Shown: positions 45,701 through 53,280 of the stretch, piece by piece | Position numbering within the stretch: position 1 is the first letter of the stretch | Layout: every line of letters starts with the position of its first letter | Translations under genes and position numbers: made by a program | Assembly (NCBI RefSeq): GCF_009299505.1 | Contig: NZ_WBSM01000006.1 | Span: 62,001 to 126,000, forward strand | DNA length: 64,000 bases | From: Bifidobacterium ramosum | GTDB lineage: Bacteria; Actinomycetota; Actinomycetes; Actinomycetales; Bifidobacteriaceae | Direction: 5' to 3' | Notes under the pieces: generated by a model | What the model was told of the DNA's origin: nothing | The model's input: the letters and a program-made list of their open reading frames with translations, nothing else | The model's database searches: none

Positions 45701-46109
45701 CGAATTCCGGCAGGCGACGATCGGCCCCGACGAGGTAAAGGGCGCGATGTACTACAACGACCAGCCGGCCGAGATGATCCTGTTCCAGGGACTCGCCCAC
45801 GCGGCGCTCGGCGAGGAGGGGCCGGCCAACGCGCGGTTCTACCGACTGCTCGACTACGGTGAGCAGCATCTCGACGACCAGGTCAAGATCGACTACTTCG
45901 CCGTCTCGCTGCCCGACTTCCTCATCTTCGAGAACGACTACACGAAGATGAACCGCATCCACTGCCTGTACCTGATGGGCCTGGCCAACATCGGCACCGG
46001 CGATCGCGAGGCGGCCGCGCGCTTCCTTGATGATGCGCTTGCGCTCGATCCGAGCCACATCCAGGCGAACCTGTTCGCCGACGAGATCGGCAGCCGGCAC
46101 GTGCTCTGA
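42762..46109 (+). CDS. Large DUF5107 / tetratricopeptide-repeat protein
   Basis: 1115-residue soluble protein starting at ATG 42762, six bases after GAAGGAG. The N-terminal half (about 1-400) is a galactose-mutarotase-like beta-sandwich of the DUF5107 type, with LEVTVLPELGGRIQYAKDK, ISGGIEFNWPQHHRPTTYLP and WWANPAVPV. From about 440 onward it is helical with many TPR-like units, for example ARINNAYGRLLLRRGDFAGAERYFRAAI and HYNLGLDLFYQGDFDKAFDAF. There is no signal peptide or membrane segment. It opens the operon-like run with the sugar importer and GH35 enzyme. The mutarotase-like fold hints at sugar binding or epimer handling. The biochemical role is not established; I would not call it an enzyme with confidence. 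Confidence 0.85.
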   Translation: MAVSIKDTVITIPTYEIGAADKNPEFIEKRVYQGSSGRVYPYPVIETISDVKRDKDYKAVIIENEYLEVTVLPELGGRIQYAKDKTNGYDFVYRNDVIKPALVGLTGPWISGGIEFNWPQHHRPTTYLPVDYKVEDLPDGGKAVLCHDTDQMYGTQVITKIALHPGKAYIEITAQLYNGTALPQTFLWWANPAVPVNEHTKTVMPPDVTAVMDHGKRDVSRYPIATGTYYKHDYSEGVDIGRYKNVPVPTSYMAAHSDYNFVGGYDFGVGAGILHVADHHVSPGKKQWTWGNGDFGRAWDRNLTDANGPYVELMTGVFTDNQPDFTWLKPYEGKTFTQYFMPYKGVGQVKNASINAAVNLEIGPQDTFGAAGETEGIEAQGLAAGQGRVTVYATSVYEHAHVTVTDDRTGATLYEYVGTISPNDIVRAAFDTGDAKPTDITATVTDANGKVLIDYTPQPKTIDKLPEPAKAADEPAKIATNEELFLAGTHLEQYRHATYLPDPYYLEGLKRDPLDARINNAYGRLLLRRGDFAGAERYFRAAITRLTKHNTQPYDSEPHYNLGLDLFYQGDFDKAFDAFFKATWDDAQKERAFFYMAAIAARRGDFADALEYVDNALTRNTMNIKARGLRAYVLRKLGRDDDAAAALAENLKIDEFDFVSGNERVIAGANPAELTGLMRGFHENYLQAARDYALFGAYDEALALLGEADQSKPMVKYYEGYYLAQLGRDEESHAAFEAAEAAPSDYCFPNKLEDIAPLEAAIKSVNGAKAPYYLGCLYYDKTLADRAIALWERSRDLDPGFPTVHRNLALAYYNKRGDAAAAQREIEQAYALDESDARVFLETDQLHRKIGWTYAQRLAEFERHLDVVAERDDLYIEYLTVLNLTGNYAKAYELMGRRRFHPWEGGEGKITAQYRIALTLLAKDAMAAGDWTKAKELLVKALVYPENLGEGKLEGQKDNDIHYWLGVTERHLGDETAARAEFRQATIGPDEVKGAMYYNDQPAEMILFQGLAHAALGEEGPANARFYRLLDYGEQHLDDQVKIDYFAVSLPDFLIFENDYTKMNRIHCLYLMGLANIGTGDREAAARFLDDALALDPSHIQANLFADEIGSRHVL

Positions 46110-46165
46110 TCTTGCGGCGGACCTGCGCTGATCCTGTGCTGATCCTACGGTGATTGCGCAGGACG

Positions 46166-46227
46166 CGACGAGTGGCGGTTTTCTCTCGCCGACCGATCGG
46201 TCGGCGAGAGAAAACCGCCACTCGTCG
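46166..46227. repeat. Perfect 62-bp palindrome
   Basis: Two 31-base arms are exact reverse complements with no spacer; the arm starts CGACGAGTGGCGGTTTTCTC and the centre is CCGATCGG. It lies 57 bases after the DUF5107 stop. Transcribed, it would form an almost loop-free hairpin containing a U4/A4 block. The rest of the 418-base gap has only the interrupted palindrome at 46336 and AT-rich promoter-like sequence. Confidence 0.93.
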
Positions 46228-46335
46228 TTGTGCGTTTGTCGCGTGCCGTCGTGTGCAGCGGTAGGGGATATGGTGATCGACGCTGCTGCCGTCGCCGCTC
46301 CAACGTTATCGATCAACATCACAACAACGTCACAG

Positions 46336-46361
46336 CGAGAGCAATAAATCTCTATCTCTCG
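46336..46361. promoter_or_regulatory. Interrupted palindrome upstream of the sugar-binding gene
   Basis: CGAGAG and CTCTCG separated by 14 bases, in an AT-rich patch flanked by GTCAC and GTGAC. It may be an operator for the sugar importer. The match is short, so the call is weak. Confidence 0.25.
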
Positions 46362-46527
46362 GCAATTTATGGTGACATACCAAGCAAAACAGGCCATAGG
46401 ATGGTATCAACAAAACACAGCGACGAACCGAACGAAGCAGTTCGACGGTCGCGGTGATTGTACCCACACCTTCGGCATGGTCGCACAAGGTAATCAGTGC
46501 GCACATGCTCTGATGAAAGGAGCCATC

Positions 46528-47781
46528 ATGAAGCACACATGGACAACCGCGATCGGCGCCGGTGCCGCAATCGCAATGGTCGCGTCCCTCGCAGCTTGCG
46601 GATCGGGCACGGCGTCCGGCAAAACGGAACTGTCGTTCTTCGCCAACAACACGCAGGACCTGTACCAGCCGCTGATCGACGCGTTCGAGAAAGCCAATCC
46701 GGACGTCAAGATCAAGTTCAGCACCACCAACGGCGCGCAGGCCGGCTACCAGCAGACATTGCAGACGCGCATCTCCGGCGGCAAGCTCGCCGACGTCTAC
46801 GTGGCCCCGCCCGAACAGCTCAGCGACCTGGTGAAGAACCATGTGGCCAAGGACCTGACCGACGAGCCGTTCATGGACCGCATCGGCGACACGAACAAGG
46901 CCCAGGCCACCGTGGACGGCAAGGTCTACAGCATGTCCGTGACCGCATGGTCGAACGCCTACGCCTACAACAAGGACCTGCTGGCCAAGGCCGGATACGA
47001 CACGATTCCCGAAACCTGGGACGAGTTCATCGAGATGCTCAAGAAGCTCAAAGACGCCGGCGTCGACAAGCCCTACCTCGAGCCCAAGGCCGGCCTCGGC
47101 GCGCTCGTGGAAGGCTGGATCGGCTATGATTCCTCCAAGCAATCCAAGAGCATCGACCAGCAGATCGGCGACGGCGACTCCACCTTCGCCAAGAGCTACA
47201 CCAAGTACTACAAGGAATGGGCCAAGCTGTTCGACGCCGGCGTGATGGGCTCCGAAGTCACCGGACTCGCCGACGACCAGGTGCGCTCCGAATTCGCCGC
47301 TGGCCGACTGGCCGTGATGCCGTCCGGCTACTGGGATGTGAAGACGTTCAAGGACGCCGGCCTCAACTTCGCGTTCGGCAGGATGCCGATGCTGCACACG
47401 GGCGACACCCCGTTCGCGCCCGGCGCCGCCGACTCCGGCTACGCCATCAACGCCAAGATCGACGGCAAGAAGCTCAAGGCGGCCGAAGCTTTCCTCGACT
47501 TCATCTCCTCCGAGGACGGCCTCAAGATCCTGCAAAGCAGCCTCGGCCTGATCCCCGCCACCAAGAACTACACGCCGGACATCGACGAGACGTTCACCGA
47601 ACCGTACGACCTGTACCTGAAGACCGGCAACATCTACCTCAACACGCTCGGCTGGCCTTCCACCGGACGCAGCGCCCTGCGCGCCGAGACCTTCTCCCAG
47701 CTGCAGCAGGTGGCGCTCGGCTCCATCAGCCCGGCGCAGGCCACCGCCAACCTCGACGCCAAGCTCAAGACGCTGTCCTGA
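46528..47781 (+). CDS. Sugar ABC substrate-binding lipoprotein
   Basis: 417-residue family 1 extracellular solute-binding protein. A lipoprotein signal ends in SLAAC with Cys24. The mature protein opens KTELSFFANNTQDLYQPLID, typical of carbohydrate-binding proteins, and has LADVYVAPPEQLSDLV, AFGRMPMLHTG and ATVDGKVYSMSVTAWSNAYAYN. Start at ATG 46528 after AAAGGAG. Two cognate permeases follow, the first 11 bases later. It probably captures an oligosaccharide for the cytoplasmic GH35 enzyme. Confidence 0.93.
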   Translation: MKHTWTTAIGAGAAIAMVASLAACGSGTASGKTELSFFANNTQDLYQPLIDAFEKANPDVKIKFSTTNGAQAGYQQTLQTRISGGKLADVYVAPPEQLSDLVKNHVAKDLTDEPFMDRIGDTNKAQATVDGKVYSMSVTAWSNAYAYNKDLLAKAGYDTIPETWDEFIEMLKKLKDAGVDKPYLEPKAGLGALVEGWIGYDSSKQSKSIDQQIGDGDSTFAKSYTKYYKEWAKLFDAGVMGSEVTGLADDQVRSEFAAGRLAVMPSGYWDVKTFKDAGLNFAFGRMPMLHTGDTPFAPGAADSGYAINAKIDGKKLKAAEAFLDFISSEDGLKILQSSLGLIPATKNYTPDIDETFTEPYDLYLKTGNIYLNTLGWPSTGRSALRAETFSQLQQVALGSISPAQATANLDAKLKTLS

Positions 47782-47792
47782 AGGTGATCGCC

Positions 47793-48779
47793 ATGACAAC
47801 CGCAACCGTACTGGCCGCCGCATCCAACCGCGCGGCGGCCCTGGTCCGGGCCTTGGACTCGGATCTCGAAGCCGCGCACGCCAAGGACCGCCGGCACCGC
47901 AACTTCATGGAGAACCTGACTTCCGTCCAGTTCCTCCTGCCGCTGCTGGCGGTGTACATCATCATCGTGCTCATCCCGTTCGCGCAGAGCATCGTCTTCA
48001 GCCTCACCGACTACGACGGATACGATTTCGCCAACGCCTCGTTCGTCGGACTGGCCAACTATCGGACGATCTTCGCCGACCAGACGCTGCTCGCCGGCCT
48101 CGGGTTCACGATGCTGTACACCATCGCCACCACCGTGCTCATCACGGCCATCGCCCTGCCGCTCGCCGTGACTCTCAACCGCAAGTTCTTCGGACGCAAC
48201 TTCGCCCGCTCCCTGTTCTTCTTCTTTTCCGTGCCGTCGATGGCCGTTCTCGGCCTGGTCTGGCAGTACATCTTCTCCCCGCTCGGCACGGGCGCGGTCA
48301 ACACGCTGCTCGGCAAGCTCGGCATCGCGCCGGTGCCGTGGCTGTCCGACCCGACGCTCGCCAAAGGCTGCGTGATCTTCATCGCCGTGTGGGTCCAGAT
48401 CGGCTGGCACGCCACCCTGTACCTCGCTTACCTGCAGGCCATCCCCGCCGACCTGTACGAGCAGGCGTCTGTGGACGGCGCGTCCCGCGGCCAGCAGTTC
48501 GCGCACATCACCCTGCCGCAGATGGTGCCCGCGATGGGCGTCTCCATTTTCATGCTGCTGACCGGCGGCCTGAAGGTCTACGATCTGCCGTTCACCCTCA
48601 CCACGGGCGGCCCCGGCCACGCGACCTACACCGTCACCCAATCCATCATCGTCACCGGCATCGGCTCCGGCCGCTACGGCGTCGGCTCGGCGCTCGGCGT
48701 CATGTTCTTCCTGTGCTGCGTGATCCTCGTGGCTCTGCAGCAGGTCGTCACCAACGGTATCGAAAAGAGGCTGTCATGA
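47793..48779 (+). CDS. Sugar ABC permease (MalF/UgpA-like)
   Basis: 328-residue inner-membrane permease. A hydrophilic N-terminus of about 45 residues precedes six transmembrane helices; the EAA-like loop is ADLYEQASVDGASRGQQFAHITLPQM near 225-250, the motif that contacts the ATPase. SIVFSLTDYDGYDF near the first helix is typical of the MalF/UgpA group. ATG 47793 is preferred to GTG 47784. It overlaps the next permease by four bases (ATGA). Confidence 0.93.
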   Translation: MTTATVLAAASNRAAALVRALDSDLEAAHAKDRRHRNFMENLTSVQFLLPLLAVYIIIVLIPFAQSIVFSLTDYDGYDFANASFVGLANYRTIFADQTLLAGLGFTMLYTIATTVLITAIALPLAVTLNRKFFGRNFARSLFFFFSVPSMAVLGLVWQYIFSPLGTGAVNTLLGKLGIAPVPWLSDPTLAKGCVIFIAVWVQIGWHATLYLAYLQAIPADLYEQASVDGASRGQQFAHITLPQMVPAMGVSIFMLLTGGLKVYDLPFTLTTGGPGHATYTVTQSIIVTGIGSGRYGVGSALGVMFFLCCVILVALQQVVTNGIEKRLS

Positions 48780-49681
48780 GTGTCGCAACATCATCCGCAT
48801 CGAGCAACGGAACCTCCCGCGCATCACGCAACGGAACCTCCCGCGGACTGACCATGAGCCAGCGCGAACGCATTCGCTCCGCCATCCGCTCCGTCGTGGT
48901 CATCGCCCTCGCCCTGATCTGCGCCGTGCCCCTGTACGTCGTGGTGGTCAACACCTTCAAGAACTCGGGCGACATGGCCGCCGACCCGTTCGGCCTGCCC
49001 GCGCACCCCACCCTCGAGAACTACACGTACGCGCTGGAGAACCTGCCGGTCGTGCGGGCCACCATCAACACGCTGATCGTGACCGTCGTGGGCGTGTTCT
49101 TCATGGTCATCATCGGCGCGCTCGCCGCCTACGGCATGGTGCTCAAGCGCAGCAGGCTCACCGCCGGCATCGGCGCGTTCCTCATGCTCTCGTTCGTCAT
49201 CCCCGGCCAGACGCTGCTCATCCCGCAGTACAAGATGGAGGCGCAGTTCGGCCTGGTGGACACGCTGCTCGGCCTGATCGTGCTGTACCTGGGCGGCGCC
49301 ACGTTCTGCTACTTCCTCATCGTGCAGTACATGCGCGGACTGCCGGGCGAACTGTTCGAGGCGGCGCGACTGGACGGCGCGGGACCGTTGCGCATCTTCT
49401 GGCAGATCGTACTGCCGCTCATCCGCCCGATCCTCGTCACCGTGGTGGTGTTCGAGACCATGTGGACCTGGAACGACTTCATGACGCCGAACATCTACAT
49501 CTCCTCCACCGAAAAGCAGACGCTCGTATTGCAGGTGTTCAACGCCATGGGCCAGTTCAGCACCAACTGGCCGCTGTTCATGACCATCACCACCATCGCG
49601 CTCATCCCCGTGTTCCTGTTCTTCATCTTCTGCCAGAAGTGGATCGTCGCCGGCCTGGTCGCCGGGTCGGTTAAGGGCTGA
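48776..49681 (+). CDS. Sugar ABC permease (MalG/UgpE-like)
   Basis: 301-residue partner permease. A low-complexity, Ser/Arg-rich N-terminus (two SRxSNGTSR-like units within 25 residues) precedes six helices. The EAA-like loop is GELFEAARLDGAGPLRIFWQIVLPL near 195-220. The start overlaps the previous stop, so the two permeases are co-translated. No ATPase gene occurs in this locus; like many actinobacterial sugar importers it presumably shares an MsmK-type ATPase encoded elsewhere. A direct-repeat region follows the stop. Confidence 0.93.
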   Translation: MSVATSSASSNGTSRASRNGTSRGLTMSQRERIRSAIRSVVVIALALICAVPLYVVVVNTFKNSGDMAADPFGLPAHPTLENYTYALENLPVVRATINTLIVTVVGVFFMVIIGALAAYGMVLKRSRLTAGIGAFLMLSFVIPGQTLLIPQYKMEAQFGLVDTLLGLIVLYLGGATFCYFLIVQYMRGLPGELFEAARLDGAGPLRIFWQIVLPLIRPILVTVVVFETMWTWNDFMTPNIYISSTEKQTLVLQVFNAMGQFSTNWPLFMTITTIALIPVFLFFIFCQKWIVAGLVAGSVKG

Positions 49682-49683
49682 CG

Positions 49684-49821
49684 CGTTAAGCGAACAGTCC
49701 GGTGGACTGTTCGTAGCGTCAGCCTGAGCGAGGCGATAGCCGAGCGAAGGCAGCATTGAGCCCGAGCGTAGCGAGGTCCGTAATTGCAGGGCCGGAGGCG
49801 GGCCGTTAAGCGAACAGTCCG
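49684..49821 (+). repeat. 18-bp direct repeats flanking a hairpin segment
   Basis: CGTTAAGCGAACAGTCCG occurs at 49684-49701 and again, exactly, at 49804-49821. The first copy also forms a 10-bp hairpin, CGAACAGTCC-GGT-GGACTGTTCG. The 102 bases between are rich in GAGCG/AGCGAG tracts. It lies between the permease stop and the GH35 gene and could be a repeat cassette or a terminator/attenuator. Confidence 0.65.
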
Positions 49822-49861
49822 CCCCGCCGTCCACGTCAATCATTCGAAAGGTACTTATCAC

Positions 49862-52171
49862 ATGTCCCACAACAACCAGCACGTCGTCGACCTGACCACG
49901 TTCCGCAAACGCGACATCCGTCCGTTCGACATCGTCGACCGCACACGCAACGTCGACCCCGACGGCACCGCGATCGACTTCACCAACTACTACATGACCG
50001 TGGGCGGCAAGCCGTTCTTCGGCGTCAGCGGCGAATTCCACTTCTCCCGCATGGACGAGTCCCGCTGGGACGACGAACTGGCCAAATGCGCGGCCGGCGG
50101 CGTGAACGTCATCGCCAACTACGTGTTCTGGAACCATCACGAGGAGCGTGAGGGCCGTTGGGACTTCACCGGCTCGCGCAACCTGCGCCGCTTCACCGAA
50201 CTGTGCGCCAAGCACGGCATGTACATGATCCTGCGCATGGGCCCGTTCGACCACGGCGAGGTGCGCAACGGCGGTGTGCCCGACTGGGTGTACGGCAAGG
50301 ACTACGAGGCCCGTTCGCTCGATGCCGGCTGGCTCGCCGAAGTGCGCGAACTGTACACGAAGATCTTCGAGCAGGTCGACGGATTGCTGTTCGATCAGGG
50401 CGGCCCGATCATCGGCGCGCAGCTCGACAACGAGTACATGCACTCGTCCGCCCCGTGGGAGATGACCACCGGCATCTCCCACGAATGGGTGCCCGGCGGC
50501 TCCGACGGCATCGCCTATCTGGAGGCGCTGCGCGGCATCGCCCACGAGGTCGGCATCAACGTGCCATTCTACACGGCCACCGGCTGGGGCGGCGCCCCGG
50601 TCCCCGACGACGTGCTGCCGCTGTGGGGCGGCTACGCCTACCGGCCGTGGCTGTTCTACGCGCACGGCGGCGACCATCCGAAGACCGACGAATACCTGTA
50701 CCGCGACTTCCACGCCAACGACTGCCCGCGCAACGACGAGTTCGACCCGAGCTACCAGCCGGAAGACAAGCCGTACGCCTGCTGCGAGATGGGCGGCGGC
50801 ATGACCAACTCGTACAACTACCGGTTCGTGCTGCCGATGAAGTCCGTCGACGCGATGACCAACATCAAGATGGGATCCGGCTGCAACTTCCTCGGCTACT
50901 ACATGTACCACGGCGGCACCAACCCGACCGGCGACGGCGTCTATCTCAACGAAGGCCAGGTGCCGAAGAAATCGTACGACTACCAGGCCGGCCTCGGCGA
51001 GTTCGGCCAGGTGCGCGAATCGTACGGCCGCATGAAGACGCTGCACTACTTCGGTTCCACGTTCGCCGACCGGTTCGTGCCGATGGACGTGGTGATCCCA
51101 TCCGACCAGCAGGGCATCACGCCGGACAACCGCACCGATCTGCGGTACGCGATCCGTACCGACGGCACGAGCGGCTTCGTGTTCCTCAACAACTTCCAGG
51201 ACCACGACACGACCGAAGCCAAGCGGGACGAGACGCTGACGATCACGCTGGCGGACGGCCGGACCGTCACGTTCGAGGGCATCGGCCTCGCTCCCGAAGA
51301 GAACTGCGTGCTGCCGTTCAACATGGACCTCGACGGCGTCATGCTCGAAGCGGCCACCGTGCAGCCCGTCACCGCGATCACGCTGCCCGGTGCCGACCGT
51401 CGCGCGTTCGTCTTCATGCGTCCCGACGGCATGGGCAAGGCGTGGCTGCGTTTCGCGGATGGCGACATGCTCGACGTGGACGACGCGGCCGACTTCCAGA
51501 CCTTCACCGTGACCAAGCACGGCACGACGATCGACATCGTGGTGGTCTGCCGCGCCAAAGCCGACGAGATGACCGTGATCGACGGCGAGGCGCTCGCGTT
51601 CGCCCCGGGCGCGCTGTTCCGCGACGGCGACACGTTCAAGGTCGAATCGCGCGATAGCGAGATCACGGTGTCGACCTATCCGGCCGGCTATCTCACGGTC
51701 GTGGACGGTGCGCAGACTGATGTTGCGCAGTCGGCTAGCGGACATGACGGACTCGGCACGACGACGGTCACGCTCGCCGGCAAGACCGTCGAACCTGCCG
51801 TCGAACGGCTCAGCGCGCAACGGTTCGCCATCACCCTGCCGGACGGCTTCATGGACGGGGCGAATCTCAAGGACGTGCTGCTGCAGGTGCGCTACACCGG
51901 CGACATCGGCTGGATGTTCGCCAACGCGGAGCTCATCAACGACAACTTCTGCAACGGCGACGTCTGGGAGATCGGCATGAAGGAGAACGCGGCCCGCGTC
52001 GCCGCCGCCGGCAACCGGCTGGTCTTCGTGATCACGCCGCTCAAGAAGGGCGTGAACGTGAACGTCGACTCGCCGATGGCCGCCCGCATGGAGCACGCCG
52101 ACGAGCAGATCGCCGAACTCGGCTCCGTGGCCGCACAGCCGGTCTACGAGATCGCGCTGCGCAAGTCCTGA
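49862..52171 (+). CDS. GH35 beta-galactosidase
   Basis: 769-residue glycoside hydrolase family 35 enzyme releasing terminal beta-galactose. The TIM-barrel N-terminus reads VSGEFHFSRM and GVNVIANYVFWNHHEEREG, the family opening. The acid/base is Glu191 in GAQLDNEYMHS and the likely nucleophile Glu309 in ACCEMGGG. Beta-sandwich domains follow to the C-terminus. No signal peptide, so it acts in the cytoplasm on sugars brought in by the upstream importer. ATG 49862 lies 12 bases after AAAGG. The AraC-like regulator follows 110 bases later. The exact linkage preference is not visible from motifs. Confidence 0.93.
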   Translation: MSHNNQHVVDLTTFRKRDIRPFDIVDRTRNVDPDGTAIDFTNYYMTVGGKPFFGVSGEFHFSRMDESRWDDELAKCAAGGVNVIANYVFWNHHEEREGRWDFTGSRNLRRFTELCAKHGMYMILRMGPFDHGEVRNGGVPDWVYGKDYEARSLDAGWLAEVRELYTKIFEQVDGLLFDQGGPIIGAQLDNEYMHSSAPWEMTTGISHEWVPGGSDGIAYLEALRGIAHEVGINVPFYTATGWGGAPVPDDVLPLWGGYAYRPWLFYAHGGDHPKTDEYLYRDFHANDCPRNDEFDPSYQPEDKPYACCEMGGGMTNSYNYRFVLPMKSVDAMTNIKMGSGCNFLGYYMYHGGTNPTGDGVYLNEGQVPKKSYDYQAGLGEFGQVRESYGRMKTLHYFGSTFADRFVPMDVVIPSDQQGITPDNRTDLRYAIRTDGTSGFVFLNNFQDHDTTEAKRDETLTITLADGRTVTFEGIGLAPEENCVLPFNMDLDGVMLEAATVQPVTAITLPGADRRAFVFMRPDGMGKAWLRFADGDMLDVDDAADFQTFTVTKHGTTIDIVVVCRAKADEMTVIDGEALAFAPGALFRDGDTFKVESRDSEITVSTYPAGYLTVVDGAQTDVAQSASGHDGLGTTTVTLAGKTVEPAVERLSAQRFAITLPDGFMDGANLKDVLLQVRYTGDIGWMFANAELINDNFCNGDVWEIGMKENAARVAAAGNRLVFVITPLKKGVNVNVDSPMAARMEHADEQIAELGSVAAQPVYEIALRKS

Positions 52172-52228
52172 CCCCAGATCCGACCCGCGACCCCGGCCTC
52201 CCCGCCGTCACGGTCACGTCATCCGCGA

Positions 52229-52234
52229 TACACT
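52229..52234 (+). promoter_or_regulatory. -10 element ahead of AraC regulator 2
   Basis: TACACT matches TANNNT, 47 bases upstream of the chosen start at 52282, leaving a leader with an AGGAGG binding site. No clear -35 is seen. Confidence 0.35.
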
Positions 52235-52281
52235 GAACGTGTCGCATGACGTGAGCGCGCATGGTGAGGAGGCCGGGGTCG

Positions 52282-53184
52282 ATGGACATCAACGAGATCG
52301 AGCATGCGGATGTCGCCTCCCATCTGGTGTGGGGAGGCGACTACCACTACTACGTGCACACGCCCAGCCTCGTCGCCCGCAACACGTTCCTCTACCCGTT
52401 GCAGACCGGCCTGTTCCACTACGAGGAGGGCCTGCTCGCCGAACGCACGCGGTTCGACAGCTTCCTGATCATGGTATTGCGCAACGGGTCGATGCTGGTG
52501 CGCACCAAAGACCGTGAAATCGTCGCGTCCGGCGGCGACTTCGTGCTGCTTGACTGCTACGAATACCACTATTACCAGGCTCTGGAGCCCAGTGACGTGC
52601 TTTGGATGCATTTCGACGGCAAGGCGGCACGGCCGTATTACGAGGCGATCCGCGAGCATCGCGGCGTCGCGTTCGCGCTGCGCAGTCCGGTGTATGCGCT
52701 CAACCAGCTGGCCCGCATCTATGAGATCTTCAAAAATGGCGAGCGCGTGTGCGAACCGATGCTCGGCAAGTACATCACCGATGTGCTGTGCGAGATCCTC
52801 GCGCTCGAAAACGACGCGGACTGCGGCGCTGCCAATGGCGACGGCGCGGGTGCCGATCGTGATGGCGTGCGCCGTGTCATGGCCTATATTCCGCAGCATT
52901 TGGACGAACCGCTGTCGGTGGGCGAGCTGGCGGCCATAGCGTACATGGGCGAGTACACGTTCATCCGGGCGTTCAAGGCGCAGACCGGATATACGCCGCA
53001 CGCCTACGTGATGCAGGCCCGGTTCGACGCGGCGACGTACATGCTGGCCAACGCGCAGACGAGCCTCAAGGAGATCTGCGAGGCGTGCGGGTTCTCCACC
53101 ACGTCCGTGTTCTGCTCGTCGTTCAAGAAGCGCATGGGCGTCTCGCCGCTCGAATACCGCAAGCGGGCGCGGGCTGTGCGATGA
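52282..53184 (+). CDS. AraC family regulator of the galactoside island (2)
   Basis: 300-residue AraC/XylS regulator, starting at ATG 52282 about eight bases after GAGGAGG; an ATG at 52261 lies before that site and is less likely. The N-terminal ligand domain contains NTFLYPLQTGLFHYEEG, FDSFLIMVLRNGS and GDFVLLDCYEYHYY; the C-terminal double helix-turn-helix includes VGELAAIAYMGEYTFIRAFKAQTGYTP and FCSSFKKRMGVSPLEYRKR. It is a paralogue of the regulator at 41680 and closes the galactoside island on its right side. A true intrinsic terminator follows directly. Two related regulators probably sense related ligands. Confidence 0.92.
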   Translation: MDINEIEHADVASHLVWGGDYHYYVHTPSLVARNTFLYPLQTGLFHYEEGLLAERTRFDSFLIMVLRNGSMLVRTKDREIVASGGDFVLLDCYEYHYYQALEPSDVLWMHFDGKAARPYYEAIREHRGVAFALRSPVYALNQLARIYEIFKNGERVCEPMLGKYITDVLCEILALENDADCGAANGDGAGADRDGVRRVMAYIPQHLDEPLSVGELAAIAYMGEYTFIRAFKAQTGYTPHAYVMQARFDAATYMLANAQTSLKEICEACGFSTTSVFCSSFKKRMGVSPLEYRKRARAVR

Positions 53185-53187
53185 CCG

Positions 53188-53222
53188 TTGCCGTTTTGCT
53201 TGCAACGGAACGGCAATTTTTT
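53188..53222 (+). terminator. Intrinsic terminator after AraC regulator 2
   Basis: TTGCCGTT pairs with AACGGCAA and is followed by six T, beginning four bases after the stop codon. It is the clearest rho-independent terminator in the window. An overlapping CCGTTGC/GCAACGG pairing is possible. Confidence 0.75.
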
Positions 53223-53268
53223 CCCATGATTCGGCAGACGCATACGATATGGACGGACTGCCGGCCGA

Positions 53269-53280
53269 TACAGTGAAAGC
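53269..53280 (+). promoter_or_regulatory. Probable leaderless promoter of the HAD gene
   Basis: TACAGT at 53269-53274 fits TANNNT and lies six bases before the ATG at 53281. No Shine-Dalgarno sequence is seen upstream of that start. Confidence 0.4.

Noticed and set aside
46303-46320. LacI/GalR-type operator around AACGTTATCGATCAACAT
   Set aside because: Only five of nine arm positions match, and no LacI-family regulator is in the island, which has AraC regulators instead.
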